A DNA stretch of 64,000 bases from Acidisoma cellulosilyticum (GCF_020621385.1 NZ_JAESVA010000007.1:1-64000), one strand, 5' to 3'; shown: positions 25,168-36,044, counted from the first letter of the stretch. Made by a program: numbers and translations. The notes: a model not told the origin generated them from the sequence alone.

Positions 25168-26396
25168 CTGCTCTCCTCGCGGCCCTCGGTCTCGCGGGCT
25201 GCGCTGTACCTTACGGGTCCCCCAGCATGGGCGCGCCCCTTGGTGCGCCGCAAGGTCTGGCGGGCGGCGCGGCGCCGCTGCCAAATCCCGCCGGCAGCCG
25301 TGTCGCCATTCTGGCGCCGCTGACCGGGCCTTATGCCGGTGTTGCGACCGAACTCGTCAATGCCGCCAAGCTCGGTCTGGGCGCCACGGGCGCCAGCGGG
25401 CTGGACGTGCTCGATACCGGCGGCACGCCGCAGGGCGCGGTCGCGGCGGCGCAGAAGGCGATCGCCGATGGTGCCGGCGTTATCATCGGGCCGCTGACCA
25501 ATTCCGAGGCCGCCGCCGTCGCCGGCGTGACCGGTCCCGCCCATGTCGATGTGCTGGCGCTGACCTCCGACAGTTCGGTGGCAAAGCCCGGCCTTTGGGC
25601 GTTGGGCATCACGCCTGCCGAACAGGTGCGGGCCTTGACGGAGGCGGCGAGCACGCAGGGCCATGGCCAATTGGCCGCATTGCTGCCGGAAAATCCGCTG
25701 GGTGACGCCATGGGCCGCGCCTTGCAGAGCGCGGGTGGTGGCGGGCAGGTGCAGACCTATGCTTCCGGCAGCTTCTCCTCGATGAATGCCGCTTTGCGCA
25801 GCTTGTCCGACTATGCCGGCCGCCGTGGGCCGATCGACGCGCAGATCAAATCGCTGCGCGGGTCGCATACGGTGGATGGCCGCCGCGAGGCCGCCAAGCT
25901 GGCGCGGACGCCCATCCCTCCGCCGCCCTTCCAGGCATTGCTGGTGGCCGAGACCGGCAGCGGGTTGGGCGAACTCGCGTCACTGATGCCCTATTACGAC
26001 GTCAATCCCGGCCCGGTTCTGGTGCTGGGGCCCGGCCTTTGGGCAGCCAATCCGGCCGCCGTCGCTGCTGCCGGCTTCCGTGGCGCGCTTTATGCCGCGC
26101 CCGATCCGGCGACGGCCGCGAGCTTCCAGTCCAGCTACGCCCAGGCCTATGGCGGGCCGCCTTCGAACATCGCCGCGATCGCTTTCGATGCCGGGGCGAT
26201 TGCCCGCGTGACGACGCAGAACGGGCAGATCAATCAGGCGGCGCTGACCAACCCGTCCGGTTTTGCCGGGGCCGATGGTCTGGTGGCGCTGGGCGCCGAT
26301 GGGTCGGTCAAGCGCGGGCTGGCTGTCTTCCAGGTCTCCCAGGACGGTGCGCAGATCGTGCAGCCGGCGCCCACATCCTTCGCCCCGGGAAGCTGA
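25149..26396 (+). CDS. Penicillin-binding protein activator (LpoA-like lipoprotein)
   Basis: A 415-residue outer-membrane lipoprotein with a lipobox at LAALGLAGC and a periplasmic-binding-protein type I fold (VAILAPLTGPYAGVATELVN, then GVIIGPLTNSEAAAVAGVTG). In E. coli LpoA activates the peptidoglycan synthase PBP1a, and alphaproteobacterial relatives sit beside rsmI as here. The start is a GTG at 25149 with GGAGG about ten bases upstream. The first 19 bases overlap the start of rsmI on the opposite strand, so the rsmI leader must lie inside this gene and vice versa. Confidence 0.85.
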   Translation: MRLAPASALLAALGLAGCAVPYGSPSMGAPLGAPQGLAGGAAPLPNPAGSRVAILAPLTGPYAGVATELVNAAKLGLGATGASGLDVLDTGGTPQGAVAAAQKAIADGAGVIIGPLTNSEAAAVAGVTGPAHVDVLALTSDSSVAKPGLWALGITPAEQVRALTEAASTQGHGQLAALLPENPLGDAMGRALQSAGGGGQVQTYASGSFSSMNAALRSLSDYAGRRGPIDAQIKSLRGSHTVDGRREAAKLARTPIPPPPFQALLVAETGSGLGELASLMPYYDVNPGPVLVLGPGLWAANPAAVAAAGFRGALYAAPDPATAASFQSSYAQAYGGPPSNIAAIAFDAGAIARVTTQNGQINQAALTNPSGFAGADGLVALGADGSVKRGLAVFQVSQDGAQIVQPAPTSFAPGS

Positions 26397-26434
26397 TCCA
26401 CCATCCATGACCGCCAGCGCCTGCAGAGTATTGT

Positions 26435-27766
26435 TTGATGGATGATTTGCGGGCGCCCGGTCTAGGCCGGTGGATGCTGCTGATTCTGGTCGTGCCGGTG
26501 CTCGGCCAGCTTCTGATGGTGATCGCGGGGACGGCCCCGCTGGATGTCGTCCTCATCCTGATACTGGTCGAGATGCTGGCGGCCATGGTCGTCGCTTTTC
26601 TGTGGCGCCAGGATCTGGAGCGGCTGCGGTGTGTCGTGACCGGTGAGCCGACCGATCCGCCGCGCCTGCCCGAGATCGAGCGGGTCGGCACCTTCCTCGG
26701 CCAGGCGGTGATCCGGACGCGGGAACGTCTGGCGCTGCTGGAAGTCCAGCTTGGTGCCGAACAGGCGATCCTGGAGCATCTGCCCGAGCCGCTGCTGCTG
26801 GTGACGGCGGATGGCACGGTGCAGCGAACCAATGAGGCGGCGCGGCAGACCGTCGGTGCCGATACCGCCGCCGTCCTGCGCCATCCGCTGCTGCGCGGCG
26901 CCATTGACCGCGCGCTGGCGACCAGCACGCCGCAGGCGGCTGATCTGCTGTTCGCCGCCCCGGTGACGCGCGAAATCCACGCCATGGTGACGCCGCTGGA
27001 TGCTGGGCTGTTCGAGGAACGTCATGTCTCCGTCCTGCTGGTCGATCACACGCGGGAGCGTGCGGTCGAACGCATGCGCGCCGATTTCGTGGCCAATGCC
27101 AGCCATGAGCTGCGCACGCCCTTGGCGAGCCTGATCGGCTTCGTCGAAACCCTGCAGGGACCGGCCAAGGACGATCTGCCGGCGCGGGAACGGTTTCTGG
27201 ACATCATGGCCCAGCAGGCCGCGCGCATGAACCGGCTGATCGACGATCTGCTCAGCCTGTCGCGGATCGAGCTGTCCGAGCATCAACCGCCGCAGGGCAA
27301 GATCCAGTTCAGCGAGCTGATCGAGCGGACGCTGGCGGCTTTCGAGCCGCGCATCGTCGCCCGTGGGGTCAGGCTCGATTTGCGTCTGGCCGATCTGCCG
27401 CCGGTCGCGGGCGACGTCGATCAGATGGCGCAGGTGCTGAGCAATCTGTTCGACAATGCCCTGAAATACGGTCGCGAAGGTGGCGTCATTACCCTGACGG
27501 TCGAGGCGGTCGCCGGCTTGCCTTGGCCGACCCGCCCTGGCGTGGTGATGGTGGTGGCCGATGACGGTGCGGGTATCCCGAAAGCCCATCTGCCGCGCCT
27601 GACCGAGCGTTTCTATCGGGTGGACAAGGGGCGGTCGCGCGCTGTCGGCGGCACCGGCCTTGGCCTTGCCATCGTCAAGCACATCGTGAACCGCCATCGC
27701 GGCCAGTTGACGATCACCAGCGAAGAAGGCCAGGGCACCCGTTTCAGCGTCTGGCTGCCGCGATGA
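26435..27766 (+). CDS. Sensor histidine kinase, PhoR-like
   Basis: A 443-residue inner-membrane kinase with two N-terminal helices (WMLLILVVPVLGQLLMVIAG, VVLILILVEMLAAMVVAFLW) and almost no periplasmic loop. A PAS-like segment lies around residues 105-195, followed by the HisKA domain with the H-box FVANASHELRTPLASLIGFV. The HATPase domain contains DQMAQVLSNLFDNALKYGRE (N-box), VADDGAGIP (G1) and GGTGLGLAIVKHIVNRHRG (G2). The whole resembles PhoR of the phosphate regulon. PhoB, pst and phoU genes are not adjacent; grpE follows. It may work with a distant phoB. Confidence 0.87.
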   Translation: MMDDLRAPGLGRWMLLILVVPVLGQLLMVIAGTAPLDVVLILILVEMLAAMVVAFLWRQDLERLRCVVTGEPTDPPRLPEIERVGTFLGQAVIRTRERLALLEVQLGAEQAILEHLPEPLLLVTADGTVQRTNEAARQTVGADTAAVLRHPLLRGAIDRALATSTPQAADLLFAAPVTREIHAMVTPLDAGLFEERHVSVLLVDHTRERAVERMRADFVANASHELRTPLASLIGFVETLQGPAKDDLPARERFLDIMAQQAARMNRLIDDLLSLSRIELSEHQPPQGKIQFSELIERTLAAFEPRIVARGVRLDLRLADLPPVAGDVDQMAQVLSNLFDNALKYGREGGVITLTVEAVAGLPWPTRPGVVMVVADDGAGIPKAHLPRLTERFYRVDKGRSRAVGGTGLGLAIVKHIVNRHRGQLTITSEEGQGTRFSVWLPR

Positions 27767-27894
27767 CGGCCTATCGTCAGGCTGCAGTCTGATGCGAGAC
27801 GGTTGACGAAATTCGAGCCATGCGTATCTGGCAGCTCGCAATTTCGTGTATCCGGCGCTTGCACGGTGCCTTTCTCAAACCTAAGTCAGGGGCC

Positions 27895-28461
27895 ATGACC
27901 GAAACCGACAAAACCCATTCGAACCCGGCTGACGAAGCGGACCTCTCCATGGCCGCTGAAGACGCGGAGCTTTCCCTGGAAGATCGCCTTGCCGCCGTCG
28001 AGGCGGAGCGCGATGAGATGCGCAACAACTGGATGCGATCCGAGGCCGAGATGGCCAATCTCCGCACCCGCACCAAGCGCGAGGTCGAGGATGCGCGGCT
28101 TTTCGCCGTGCAGAAATTCGCGAAAGATGTCGTCGAAGTGGCTGAGAACCTCAAGCGCGGCCTGACCAGCCTGCCGCCGCGCGCCGAGGGCGAGGCCGAG
28201 ATCACCGGCAAGCTGCGCGACGGCTTTGAGGGCATCGAGCGCAGCTTCGTGGCGACGCTGGAACGCAACGGTGTGCAGATGGATGATCCGACCGGCAAGC
28301 TGTTCGATCCCAATCTGCATCAGGCGATGGGCGAGCAGGAAACTACGGAGCATCCGCCCGGCACCATCGTGCAGGCCTGGACCCAGGCCTGGACGCTGAA
28401 CGGGCGTCTGCTGCGTCCGGCCATGGTTGTCGTCGCCAAGGCGCCGGCCGAGCAGGCCTGA
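27895..28461 (+). CDS. grpE: Nucleotide exchange factor GrpE
   Basis: Releases ADP from DnaK during the chaperone cycle; acts as a dimer with a long helical stalk. ATG at 27895 has AGGGG just upstream and gives 188 residues; the frame is open to 27820. Features are an acidic N-terminus, a helix ALAAVEAERDEMRNNWMRSE followed by EMANLRTRTKREVEDARLFA (the family's RxxAE.EN.RkR region), and a C-terminal beta domain ending GRLLRPAMVVVAKAP. It precedes dnaK by 160 bases, the canonical order, although hrcA is not next to it. Confidence 0.96.
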   Translation: MTETDKTHSNPADEADLSMAAEDAELSLEDRLAAVEAERDEMRNNWMRSEAEMANLRTRTKREVEDARLFAVQKFAKDVVEVAENLKRGLTSLPPRAEGEAEITGKLRDGFEGIERSFVATLERNGVQMDDPTGKLFDPNLHQAMGEQETTEHPPGTIVQAWTQAWTLNGRLLRPAMVVVAKAPAEQA

Positions 28462-28499
28462 GGCCTTATTTTATCGAAACGCGGCCATTCCAGGGTGAT

Positions 28500-28514
28500 G
28501 CCCAAATTTTGGGC
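28500..28514. repeat. Palindrome between grpE and dnaK
   Basis: GCCCAAATTTTGGGC (15 bases) is a near-perfect palindrome just upstream of the candidate dnaK heat-shock promoter. It could be a protein-binding site or a weak terminator for grpE. Confidence 0.35.
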
Positions 28515-28522
28515 AGCATCTT

Positions 28523-28551
28523 CTTGTCTTGGCAATGTCGCGAAGCTATCT
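28523..28551 (+). promoter_or_regulatory. Candidate sigma-32 type heat-shock promoter for dnaK
   Basis: CTTG (28523-28526) followed after 18 bases by GCTATCT (28545-28551) fits the alphaproteobacterial heat-shock pattern CTTG-N17/18-CYTATNT except for the first base of the -10 box. It lies 73 bases before the dnaK ATG; no CIRCE was found. The match is partial. Confidence 0.4.
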
Positions 28552-28623
28552 AGGTTAAAGTTATTCCCAAGGGGGGCACCGATGCTTCGGGTCGGCTGCC
28601 CCCGCTTATAAAGGAGACTAAGC

Positions 28624-30552
<1,929 letters not shown>

Positions 30553-30590
30553 TCCGTCCGGTTTACGGATTAGCATCTCTGTGACGTGAG

Positions 30591-30624
30591 AGACGCCTGC
30601 GCTTCATCTGAGGCGCAGGCGTCT
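30591..30624 (+). terminator. Hairpin between dnaK and dnaJ
   Basis: AGACGCCTGCGC pairs with GCGCAGGCGTCT (12 base pairs, ten-base loop) and is followed by TCCTTG. It may partly end dnaK transcripts before dnaJ. Confidence 0.6.
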
Positions 30625-30708
30625 TCCTTGCATGGGGATCGGTTAGACAGGTGGCTGACCCAGAGGCAAGGGACAGCGCCGCGGCCGCTGAAGGGCTGAG
30701 GGCATTCG

Positions 30709-31854
30709 ATGGCGAAGAACGACTATTACGCGACCTTGGGCACGGCCCGCGACGCAAGCGCGGACGACCTCAAGAAGGCCTATCGCAAGCAGGCGATGCA
30801 GTTTCATCCGGATCGCAATCCGGGCGACAAGGCGGCCGAGGCCAAGTTCAAGGAAGTGAACGAGGCGTACGAGGTTCTGAAGGACGAGCAGAAGCGCGCG
30901 GCCTATGACCGCTACGGCCATGCCGCTTTCGAGAATGGCGGCGCGGGCGCGGGCGGCTTCGACTTCTCGCAGGCCGGTGGCCTGGGCGATATCTTCGACC
31001 AGATGTTCGGCGACTTCATGGGCGGCCGACGCGGCGGTGGCGGCGGACGAGCGACGCGTGTCGGCGGCGATATCCGCGCCAATATCGAGATCGATCTCAC
31101 GGAAGCCTTCTTCGGCACCAAGGCGACGATCAAGGTGCAGACGCGGGTCAATTGCGACGCCTGCGACGGCACCGGGTCGGAAGGCAAGGACCGCGCGGCC
31201 AGCGATACCTGCACGACCTGCGGCGGCATGGGCAAGGTCCGCGCTCAACAGGGTTTCTTCCTCGTCGAGCGCAGCTGCCCGACCTGCGGCGGCACCGGCC
31301 GCGTCATCCGCAATCCCTGCCGCGTCTGCCATGGCGCGGCGACTGTGCCGCGCGAGCGCAGCCTGCAGATCACCGTGCCGTCGGGCGTGGAGGACGGTAC
31401 ACGCATCCGTCTGACCGGCGAGGGTGAGGCCGCCGGCGCCGGCGGGCAGGCCGGCGATCTCTATGTCCATATCGCGATCCGGCCGCATCAGATCTTTCAA
31501 CGTGACGGCGCGACCATTCTGTGCCGCGTGCCGCTGCGCATTTCCCAGGCAGCACTGGGCGGCGAGATCGAAGTGCCGGTCATCGACGGTAGTCGCGCCA
31601 AGGTGAAGATCCCGGCCGGCACGCAAAGTGGGGAACAGTTCCGCCTGCGCTCCAAGGGCTTCTCGGTTCTGCGCAGCGCCGCGCGAGGCGACATGTATAT
31701 TCAGGTCGCGGTGGAAACCCCGCAGCACCTGACCCGCCGCCAGCGCGAGCTGCTGGAGGAGTTCGAGCAGGAAGCGACGCAGCATGCCAAGGGCAGCCCC
31801 GAGGCCGAAGGCTTCTTCGCCAAGATGAAGGAATTCTTCGACGGCAAGAGCTGA
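30709..31854 (+). CDS. dnaJ: Molecular chaperone DnaJ (Hsp40)
   Basis: Co-chaperone that delivers substrates to DnaK and stimulates its ATPase. In order: J domain (residues 1-70) with [20 protein letters not shown], a Gly/Phe-rich region (75-120), four CxxCxGxG-type zinc motifs ([32 protein letters not shown]) and the C-terminal substrate domain. Length 381 is normal. The ATG overlaps no neighbour; dnaK lies 156 bases upstream with a hairpin between, so dnaJ may have its own promoter or depend on read-through. Confidence 0.98.
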   Translation: MAKNDYYATLGTARDASADDLKKAYRKQAMQFHPDRNPGDKAAEAKFKEVNEAYEVLKDEQKRAAYDRYGHAAFENGGAGAGGFDFSQAGGLGDIFDQMFGDFMGGRRGGGGGRATRVGGDIRANIEIDLTEAFFGTKATIKVQTRVNCDACDGTGSEGKDRAASDTCTTCGGMGKVRAQQGFFLVERSCPTCGGTGRVIRNPCRVCHGAATVPRERSLQITVPSGVEDGTRIRLTGEGEAAGAGGQAGDLYVHIAIRPHQIFQRDGATILCRVPLRISQAALGGEIEVPVIDGSRAKVKIPAGTQSGEQFRLRSKGFSVLRSAARGDMYIQVAVETPQHLTRRQRELLEEFEQEATQHAKGSPEAEGFFAKMKEFFDGKS

Positions 31855-31864
31855 GCCTATCCGT

Positions 31865-31890
31865 GCTCCCGCCGGTTGACCGGCGGGAGC
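31865..31890 (+). terminator. Hairpin after dnaJ
   Basis: GCTCCCGCCGG-TTGA-CCGGCGGGAGC, an 11-base-pair stem ten bases after the dnaJ stop. No T-run follows, so read-through into the small hydrolase gene is possible. Confidence 0.55.
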
Positions 31891-31927
31891 AAGGGCGCAC
31901 GAGCTGACACTGCCTGGAGAGTTGCCG

Positions 31928-32494
31928 TTGAGGGCCATCATACTGCACGGGGCCCATGGCGGGCCCGACACGAACTGGTTCCCTTGGCTGCATGCGGGGC
32001 TTGAGGCCGAGGGCATCGCGGTCCTGCGCCCTCGCTTCCCTACCCCCGAAGGGCAATCGCTGGCGGCCTGGCTCGACGTCTTTGACAGGACGCTTGAACC
32101 CTTGGCTGCCGCGCAGACCGTGCTTGTCGGGCATAGTCTGGGCGCGGCCTTCGCGCTGCGCCTGGTGGAACGCGCAGCCGCGCCGATCGCCGGATTGTTT
32201 CTGGCGGCAGGTTTCGCCGGCGCTTTGGGCCTGCCGGACTATGACCCGATCAATCAGTCTTTCTTCGCGTCTGAGTTCGACTGGCCGGGTATTCGCGCGC
32301 GCAAGGGCGCGGCGTGCCGCTGCTGGGCGGCCGACGATGACCCCTATGTGCCCCTCGCCCGCTCGCAGGAGATCGCGACCCGGCTGGCGGCACCGCTCGA
32401 CATCATCCCGGGCGGCGGGCATCTCAACGCCGAGACGGGTTTTACGACCTTTCCCGCCATGCGGGATGCCATTCTCGCGGCCCGATCCGCTTAG
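31928..32494 (+). CDS. Small alpha/beta hydrolase, RBBP9/YdeN family
   Basis: A 188-residue single-domain serine hydrolase. AIILHGAHGGPDTNWFPWLH holds the oxyanion turn, VLVGHSLGAAFALRLVE the nucleophile elbow (GHSLG), DDDPYVPLARSQEIA the Asp loop and IPGGGHLNAETGFTTFP the His. YdeN/RBBP9 proteins are small esterases of unknown physiological substrate. The start appears to be TTG at 31928, since GGAG at 31916-31919 is eight bases away; another TTG at 31922 would be too close. It probably shares transcripts with dnaJ. A bidirectional terminator follows. Confidence 0.87.
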   Translation: MRAIILHGAHGGPDTNWFPWLHAGLEAEGIAVLRPRFPTPEGQSLAAWLDVFDRTLEPLAAAQTVLVGHSLGAAFALRLVERAAAPIAGLFLAAGFAGALGLPDYDPINQSFFASEFDWPGIRARKGAACRCWAADDDPYVPLARSQEIATRLAAPLDIIPGGGHLNAETGFTTFPAMRDAILAARSA

Positions 32495-32497
32495 GAC

Positions 32498-32529
32498 AAA
32501 AAAAGGGCGCCGCGCGGCGCCCTTTTTTT
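32498..32529. terminator. Bidirectional intrinsic terminator
   Basis: AAAAAAAGGGCGCC-GCGC-GGCGCCCTTTTTTT begins three bases after the hydrolase stop, with a T-run on both strands. It also protects against transcripts from the aldehyde dehydrogenase on the minus strand. Confidence 0.92.
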
Positions 32530-32536
32530 GTTTTGA

Positions 32537-32711
32537 GCCTGTCAGATTTAGGTGGAAACGCCGCCAAATCCGTCGCCCGCGGCCTTGTGCCGCGGGTCTA
32601 CCCATTCAGGCGCCCAGACACCGATGTGGCGCCGCGGCGGGTAGGTCCGGGACGCGCAGTCCGCGCAACAAGTGCGCGGATGACGAATTTATCTATTAAA
32701 ACCTGACGACC
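32537..32711 (-). repeat. Dispersed repeat R2, copy 1
   Basis: A degenerate copy running in reverse, bounded by CCTGTCAGATTTAGG and AAACCTGACGACC. The outer 85 bases (containing the CCGCGCACTTGTTGCGCGG hairpin and GGACCTACCCGCCGCGG) match copy 2 closely; the middle differs. It sits between the hydrolase terminator and the aldehyde dehydrogenase stop. Confidence 0.85.
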
Positions 32712-32732
32712 TCCAGACCAGGATGGATCAGA

Positions 32733-34169
32733 TCAGTCGGCGGCTTCGCCGTAGCCGACGATGCCCTTGATCTCCGTGAAATCGTCCAGGCCCCAATGGG
32801 ACCATTCACGGCCGTTGCCGGACTGCTTGAATCCACCGAAAGGCGCGGAAATCGTGGTCGGCGGCGCATTGATATAGACCGTGCCTGCCCGCATGCGGTT
32901 GGCGACGCGGCGCGCCTTTTCCACATCTTCCGACTGCACATAGGCAGCGAGGCCGTAGATGGTGTTGTTGCCTTCCGCGATCGCGCCTTCTTCCGTGTCA
33001 TAGGGCATGATCGACAGCACCGGCCCGAAGATCTCCTCCTTCGCGATCCGCATCTCAGGCGTCACATTCGCGAAAACCGTCGGGCGGACGTAATAGCCCT
33101 TCGAGAGCCCGTCCGGCAGGCCGGGGCCGCCGGCGACCAGTTCCGCACCCTCGTCGATACCTGACTGGATGAGGTTCTGGATCTTGTCGAACTGAACCTT
33201 GCTGACGACCGGCCCGAGGTTGGAATTCTCGCTGCGCGGATCGCCGACCGTGAAATTGCCGGCCGCCGTGCGGGCGATTTCCACCACTTCCGCGTGACGG
33301 TCGCGGGGGACGAACATGCGCGACGGCGCATTGCAGCTTTGGCCGCTATTGCTGAACATATTGGCGATGCCTTCCGGCACGCGGCGCGAGAAATCGGCCT
33401 CGGGCAGCAGGATGTTCGGGGACTTGCCGCCGAGTTCCTGATGCACGCGCTTGACGGTCTCGGCGGCGGCCTTGGCGACCAGGATGCCGGCGCGGGTCGA
33501 GCCGGTGAAGGACATCATGTCCACTTCGGGATGGGAGGAGAGTGCGGCGCCGACCACGGCGCCTTCACCGTTCACCATGTTGTAGACGCCCTTCGGCACG
33601 CCGACGTCATGCATGATCTCGGAGAAGATGATGCCGGTGATGGGCGCGATTTCGGAGGGTTTCAGCACCATGGTGCAGCCGGCGGCGATGGCCGGGCCGA
33701 CCTTGCAGGTGATCTGGTTCAGCGGCCAGTTCCACGGCGTGATCATGCCGACGACGCCGATGGCCTCGCGGCTGATCTGCATGCCGCCTTCCATATAGGA
33801 GAAGCGGTAGTCCTTCATGACCCGCACCATTTCGCGCAGATGCGCCTGACCGATCCAGGCCTGGGCAGAACGCGCGAAGGCGAGCGGCGCGCCCATTTCC
33901 ATCGACACCGCCTGGGCGATATCCTCATAGCGGCGGTCGTATTCGGCCAGGATCGCTTCCAGCAGTTCCAGCCGCTCGGCCGGCGAGGTGCGGGAGAAGC
34001 TGTCGAAGGCGGCGCGAGCGGCTGTGGCCGCGCGCTCGACATCGGCGACGGACCCGCCGGAGATCTGGGTGAAGACTTCCTCGGTCGAAGGATCGACAAC
34101 ATCGATCGGCTTAGGCGTGATCGGATCGACCCAGGCACCGTCGATATAGAATTTCAAATGGTTGCTCAT
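32733..34169 (-). CDS. Aldehyde dehydrogenase family protein
   Basis: A 478-residue NAD(P)-dependent aldehyde dehydrogenase. Seen are TPWNWPLNQITCKVGPAIAA with the oxyanion Asn, FTGSTRAGILVAKAAAETVK (NAD loop), RVHQELGGKSPNILLPEADF with the general-base Glu, and NSGQSCNAPSRMFVPRD with the catalytic Cys. ATG at 34169 has GGAGG upstream; the frame is open to 34364. The substrate is unknown; neighbours (an FAD-linked dehydrogenase on the other strand) hint at oxidation of a small aldehyde or hydroxy-acid pathway, but this is inference. Confidence 0.93.
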   Translation of the reverse strand: MSNHLKFYIDGAWVDPITPKPIDVVDPSTEEVFTQISGGSVADVERAATAARAAFDSFSRTSPAERLELLEAILAEYDRRYEDIAQAVSMEMGAPLAFARSAQAWIGQAHLREMVRVMKDYRFSYMEGGMQISREAIGVVGMITPWNWPLNQITCKVGPAIAAGCTMVLKPSEIAPITGIIFSEIMHDVGVPKGVYNMVNGEGAVVGAALSSHPEVDMMSFTGSTRAGILVAKAAAETVKRVHQELGGKSPNILLPEADFSRRVPEGIANMFSNSGQSCNAPSRMFVPRDRHAEVVEIARTAAGNFTVGDPRSENSNLGPVVSKVQFDKIQNLIQSGIDEGAELVAGGPGLPDGLSKGYYVRPTVFANVTPEMRIAKEEIFGPVLSIMPYDTEEGAIAEGNNTIYGLAAYVQSEDVEKARRVANRMRAGTVYINAPPTTISAPFGGFKQSGNGREWSHWGLDDFTEIKGIVGYGEAAD

Positions 34170-34293
34170 GGCGGCCTCCGCAGATCGGCTGTTGTGTGTT
34201 TTCCGATCATCGCTTTCATTTGCCTGCCCGGCAACTCCCCCACTCTGCGGGCTGCCGGCCGAAACCTGCCATCGCCTGAGGAGAGCCGAACCC

Positions 34294-35691
34294 ATGCGCC
34301 AAGATGTGATCGACAGCCTTGTCTCGGAGGCGACGGCTTTCATGGGCAGCCGTATCACCACCAATGTGACCGTGCGCGATCAGCATAGCCATGGCGAGGG
34401 TTCCTTCCCGCCCGGCCAGCCGGACGCCGTCGCTTTTGCCGAGACGACGGAGGAAGTGTCCAAGCTCGTGGCGCTCGCCCACGCCCGCGCGCTGCCTGTC
34501 ATCGCCTTCGGCACCGGGACCTCGCTGGAAGGGCATGTGAATGCCGTCCAGGGCGGGCTGACCATCGACCTCTCCCGCATGGACCGCATTCTGGAGGTCA
34601 ATCCGGATGACATGGATTGCCGGATCGAGGCCGGTGTGGTGCGCAGCAAGCTGAACGAATATCTGCGCGATCAAGGCCTGTTCATGCCGATCGATCCGGG
34701 GGCCGATGCCTCCATCGGCGGCATGTGCGCGACCCGCGCATCCGGCACCAATGCCGTGCGCTACGGCACCATTCGCGACAATGTCCTGGGGCTGACGGTC
34801 GTGATGGCGGACGGTCGCGTCATCAAGACCGGCGGGCGCGTGCGCAAATCCTCCACCGGCTATGACCTGACCCGGCTGTTCATCGGGTCCGAAGGTACGC
34901 TCGGCATCATCACCGAAATCCAGCTGCGGCTGCACGGCATTCCGGAGGCGATTTCATCGGCGACGTGCCAATTCACCGATATGGCCAGCGCCGTGCAGAC
35001 CGTGATCGAGGTCATGCAGGCGGGCATCCCGATCGCGCGGATCGAGCTGCTGGACGAGGTGCAGATGGAAGCCTGCATCGCCTATTCCAAACTGACCGGG
35101 TTCGAGGTTCTGCCGGCCCTGTTCTTTGAGTTTCACGGCACCCAGGCCGGCGTGCGGGAGCAGGCGGAATTGGCCGAAAGCATTGCGCGTGACAATGGCG
35201 GCCGCGCTTTTGCCTGGGCGACCGACACGGAGGCGCGCAACAAGCTGTGGAAGGCGCGCCACGATGCCTATTGGGCCTGCCGTGCCATGCGCCCGACCTA
35301 TGGCGCTTTGATCACGGATACCATCGTGCCGGTCTCCAAACTTGCCGAGGCGGTGCTGGGCGTGAAGGAAGACGTGGCGGAATCCGGCCTGCTGGCGCCC
35401 ATGGTGGGGCATGTTGGCGACGGCAATTTCCACACCGTTATTCTCGTCCCGCCGGAGCCTGACGGGCTGGCGCGCGCCTGGGCGCTGGACCGCAAGATCG
35501 TCGCGCGCGGCCTGGCGTTGGGCGGGTCCTGCTCGGGCGAGCATGGCGTGGGCGGCGGCAAGCGTGGTTTCCTTGTCACCGAACATGGTGAGGAAACCAT
35601 CGAGGTGATGCGCATGGTCAAGGCCGCCCTTGACCCCAGCGGCATCCTCAACCCCGGCAAGCTGCTGCCGGATCGGGTCGGGACGAATTGA
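34294..35691 (+). CDS. FAD-linked oxidase, D-lactate dehydrogenase (cytochrome) type
   Basis: A 465-residue flavoprotein of the vanillyl-alcohol-oxidase superfamily. The PCMH FAD-binding domain has ALPVIAFGTGTSLEGHVNAV and IDPGADASIGGMCATRASGT; the C-terminal FAD-oxidase domain has MVGHVGDGNFHTVILVPP, GGSCSGEHGVGGGKRGFL and DPSGILNPGKLLP. This matches Dld/GlcD-like 2-hydroxyacid dehydrogenases, which pass electrons to cytochrome c or quinone. ATG at 34294 has GAGGAGA upstream. It is divergent from the aldehyde dehydrogenase (124 bases between starts), so the two may share a control region. Confidence 0.92.
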   Translation: MRQDVIDSLVSEATAFMGSRITTNVTVRDQHSHGEGSFPPGQPDAVAFAETTEEVSKLVALAHARALPVIAFGTGTSLEGHVNAVQGGLTIDLSRMDRILEVNPDDMDCRIEAGVVRSKLNEYLRDQGLFMPIDPGADASIGGMCATRASGTNAVRYGTIRDNVLGLTVVMADGRVIKTGGRVRKSSTGYDLTRLFIGSEGTLGIITEIQLRLHGIPEAISSATCQFTDMASAVQTVIEVMQAGIPIARIELLDEVQMEACIAYSKLTGFEVLPALFFEFHGTQAGVREQAELAESIARDNGGRAFAWATDTEARNKLWKARHDAYWACRAMRPTYGALITDTIVPVSKLAEAVLGVKEDVAESGLLAPMVGHVGDGNFHTVILVPPEPDGLARAWALDRKIVARGLALGGSCSGEHGVGGGKRGFLVTEHGEETIEVMRMVKAALDPSGILNPGKLLPDRVGTN

Positions 35692-35813
35692 GACGGCGGT
35701 AGACTGGCCATCCGCATCTTCTCGCCGTCGTCCTCGTCTTCTTTTTGTCGTCTTCTTTTTGTCTTCCGCGCACGTGTTGCGCGGATCTGCCCTTTCGAGC
35801 AGAAGCGACTCTC

Positions 35814-36044
35814 TCAACCCGGCGTATAGCCGGGTTTTTTGTACAGCGTCTCGGGCCTGTCCGTAATCTCGGGCTTGAAGACCTTATCGGCCCAGTCACC
35901 CTGCTCGAATTCCTCGATACTGACGGAGACGAGGTCTTCCGACAGATGGGCCGAGGACGCGATGGCGGCCGTCACCGCCGCCGTAATCTCCTGTTTCAGT
36001 TGTTCGGAACGCCCGGTGGTGAGTTTGACGATGACATGCGGCAT
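35814..36044 (-). CDS. Tautomerase (4-oxalocrotonate tautomerase family)
   Basis: A 76-residue enzyme with the catalytic Pro directly after the start Met (MPHVIVKLTTGRSEQLKQEI), characteristic of the tautomerase superfamily. LVSVSIEEFEQGDWADKVF follows, with a YKKPGY C-terminus. The family acts as hexamers or trimers of dimers on 2-hydroxydienoates or related dicarbonyls. The YKKPGY end fits the PptA/YusQ-like group more than classic 4-OT. It is followed upstream by the cysteine hydrolase gene on the same strand, about 90 bases away. Terminator sequences overlap its stop codon. Confidence 0.9.
   Translation of the reverse strand: MPHVIVKLTTGRSEQLKQEITAAVTAAIASSAHLSEDLVSVSIEEFEQGDWADKVFKPEITDRPETLYKKPGYTPG
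35816..35841. terminator. Intrinsic terminator after the FAD-linked dehydrogenase
   Basis: AACCCGGC-GTATA-GCCGGGTTTTTTG; stem with T-run on the plus strand. The left arm overlaps the last codons of the minus-strand tautomerase gene. Upstream (35720-35765) is a low-complexity stretch with GTCTTCTTTTT repeated. Confidence 0.75.

Noticed and set aside
30643-32016. Minus-strand frame opposite dnaJ
   Set aside because: Antisense to the conserved zinc-finger co-chaperone; no own motifs.
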